In this document: in pieces, positions 62,260-64,000 of the stretch
Layout: each line of letters opens with the position of its first letter
Position numbering within the stretch: position 1 is the stretch's first letter
Assembly (NCBI RefSeq): GCF_037975245.1
Contig: NC_092571.1
Coordinates: forward strand, 16,859,917-16,923,916
From: Apostichopus japonicus
Taxonomy: Eukaryota > Echinodermata > Holothuroidea > Aspidochirotida > Stichopodidae
DNA length: 64,000 nucleotides
Direction of reading: 5' to 3'
Notes under the pieces: model-generated
What the model saw: the letters and a program-made list of their open reading frames with translations, nothing else
What the model was told of the DNA's origin: nothing
Databases searched by the model: none
Program-made: the position numbers and the translations under genes

Positions 62260-64000
62260 GAAGTTCTGTATAGGTCCCAAATTTTAGCATGCTATAATTG
62301 CTAGAAGTTTTCAAAAAGTACTTTCCTGGAGGTCTTTACTCTCCAAATTGTTCTCAGTCATTTTTTATTGAACACACAAGTTATGACTAAATCGTCCCAA
62401 TGAGGAAAATTTCCTCAAAGGTTGTAATAAAAACAGTTTCAGAATTTTGACCAAAGGTGACCATATTTTAATATCTAGCATATTTGGGGCCAATAGAGCA
62501 TACCTTTAAAGCCAGACATATTCCTGTCCCCTAATAATAAAACTTGTGTGTTCAGATGTTATCATCCATTTCATACTGTCGCAATAATCATATTGGGGAA
62601 AAACACTCTCGTGGAAGTTCCCCATCCAGTTGCTGTGTTTTATTGTTTTTTTCGTCGAAAGCAGTCGGCACTTTCGTTTCAGTCTTGAAAAGAAGAAAAC
62701 ATTTCCTGAAAAGGAAAACCAATTTAACATTATTTATTATTATTGTAGCGTATGCCTCATTCTCTTATCCGCCTTCCTTTAACTACATTGTTTGTTTTTT
62801 CTAAAGCTTTGATCATTAGTCAATAACTTCTGTCTAGATTACTTCTGCATGGTGTTGTTATTGTATTAACTGTCATTTGAGAAATCAATTTGACTTAAGC
62901 TTCGAATCATGATGTTCATGTCTGTACCAGTTGCCATGGAGTGTTTTCGTTGTAGTGTGAGAAGGAAATATGCAAACTGTTTAGATATATGATGTAAGAA
63001 GGATTCAAATCTGCTATCAAAAGTGCCTATATATACTTTTGCAGTTAAGTGCCATTTGATTGAAAACTTGCAGTTGAAGTAAAAATAGATAACTCTATGA
63101 ATGTGTCCTTTGAATCGACCCAAGTTTAATTCTGTTGCAAAGAAGAACCTCAAGAATCATTTTGCCTTTTGGTCGACAGGTTTTCTTTATTTGTTTTTGT
63201 TAACAACACACCTTTTCAATATTTCTCAAAATATGATTGCAAAAGTTTTGGTAATCTGCAATGAACAGACTTCCACTGAAATATTACAAGTTGCAAAAAA
63301 ATAAATCATTTTCTTTTAACAGTCGTCTTTTTCGGATCTAGCTGCAAAATTAAAGCCAAAATATGCTGCCGTATATAGATCTGTGTTAACTTCATTATTT
63401 AACTCTTTTTATTGTACTGCATATATTGCATGACATGTAAAATAGCATGTCACGCCTGCAACCCCCAAAAATCAATCAAATCAATCACTTTTAAATTTAG
63501 CAACAATAAAGTAAAAAAGTGAAATTGCCATATTAATGGGCTCTATAGATGATAAAACCAGCTGTCAGGATTTTTTATTATTTGAGAAAACAATGGAAAT
63601 TACCACAAAAAAAAGAAGGAAATATATTAAAAATATATATGCATTATGACACCATCTGTACAATTTTGGTAAGTTTTGTCCTTTCTGTTGCTCCTCTTGA
63701 AACGAGCGTATATCGAATTTGGATTTCACACCATTCTGTTGTAGTTACTAAACCCATCCTGTGGTTGGCCACCACCACCTTTTGCCATAACTTTTCATGG
63801 ACAGTGCGACACCTGTTTGCGAACAGGTGCCAATAAAGTTCATTACGACGTGTCGCCACACGCAAGTTAATTATTTTAACGATCAATGGTTGTATGGAAT
63901 TGAAACCGAAAAAAAGAGAAGGCCAAAAAAGTTGGATAAAAAAAAAATTAAGGAAAGAAAATTAGTGATAAAGGGTAAAAGAAAAAGGACATTGTTGGAT
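62260..64000. other. Intergenic, no gene seen
   Basis: A further remnant of the ~190-bp repeat lies near 62510-62570. A perfect hairpin CACCTGTT-TGCG-AACAGGTG (63810-63829) is followed two bases later by AATAAA (63832). No exon recognised to the end of the window. Confidence 0.4.

Overview
This window looks like non-coding-rich nuclear DNA of a marine invertebrate deuterostome. An echinoderm, possibly a sea cucumber, is my best guess, but it is inferred from style (long AT-rich introns, many (TA)n arrays, hAT-like MITEs, a CR1/L2-type LINE, recurring 'taggcctac'-type words) and not from a diagnostic gene. The genes are intron-containing, with GT-AG junctions whose phases I could join by hand.

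Layout. At 5.1-5.3 kb (minus strand) lies one N-terminal exon of a phospholipid scramblase; the rest is not visible. At 11.7-14.7 kb (plus) is a two-coding-exon sulfotransferase-family gene of 321 aa. Its intron holds a hAT MITE and a 1.1 kb minisatellite, and a TTAA-flanked MITE sits exactly on its stop codon. At 22.1-34.1 kb (plus) is a complete ten-exon SLC22-type organic ion transporter of 562 aa, with a hAT MITE 40 bp past the stop. At 36.9-39.6 kb (plus) is a 5'-truncated CR1/L2-like LINE broken by one stop codon and one frameshift. At 41.0-49.6 kb (plus) I assemble a five-exon gene for a small secreted or membrane-anchored Ig-like glycoprotein: signal peptide, one Ig-like domain, a Thr/Ser-rich stalk made of two exons whose lengths are multiples of three, and a hydrophobic C-terminus. 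A TATA box with NF-kB-like and CRE-like sites lies about 280-310 bp upstream of its start codon. From 49.6 kb to the end I see mostly repeats: a tRNA-derived SINE, hAT-like elements, TTAA MITEs, and tandem arrays with units of about 118 and 190 bp.

The genes are independent eukaryotic transcription units and I see no pathway joining them. The most distinctive signal is the repeat content. Six elements with different terminal inverted repeats share one internal stem-loop module of about 135 bp, in which at least one stem pair has changed on both sides. Many elements can be delimited exactly by 8-bp or TTAA target duplications. Most long open frames in the window are by-products of (TA)n or GGAT-type simple repeats and are not listed as genes.
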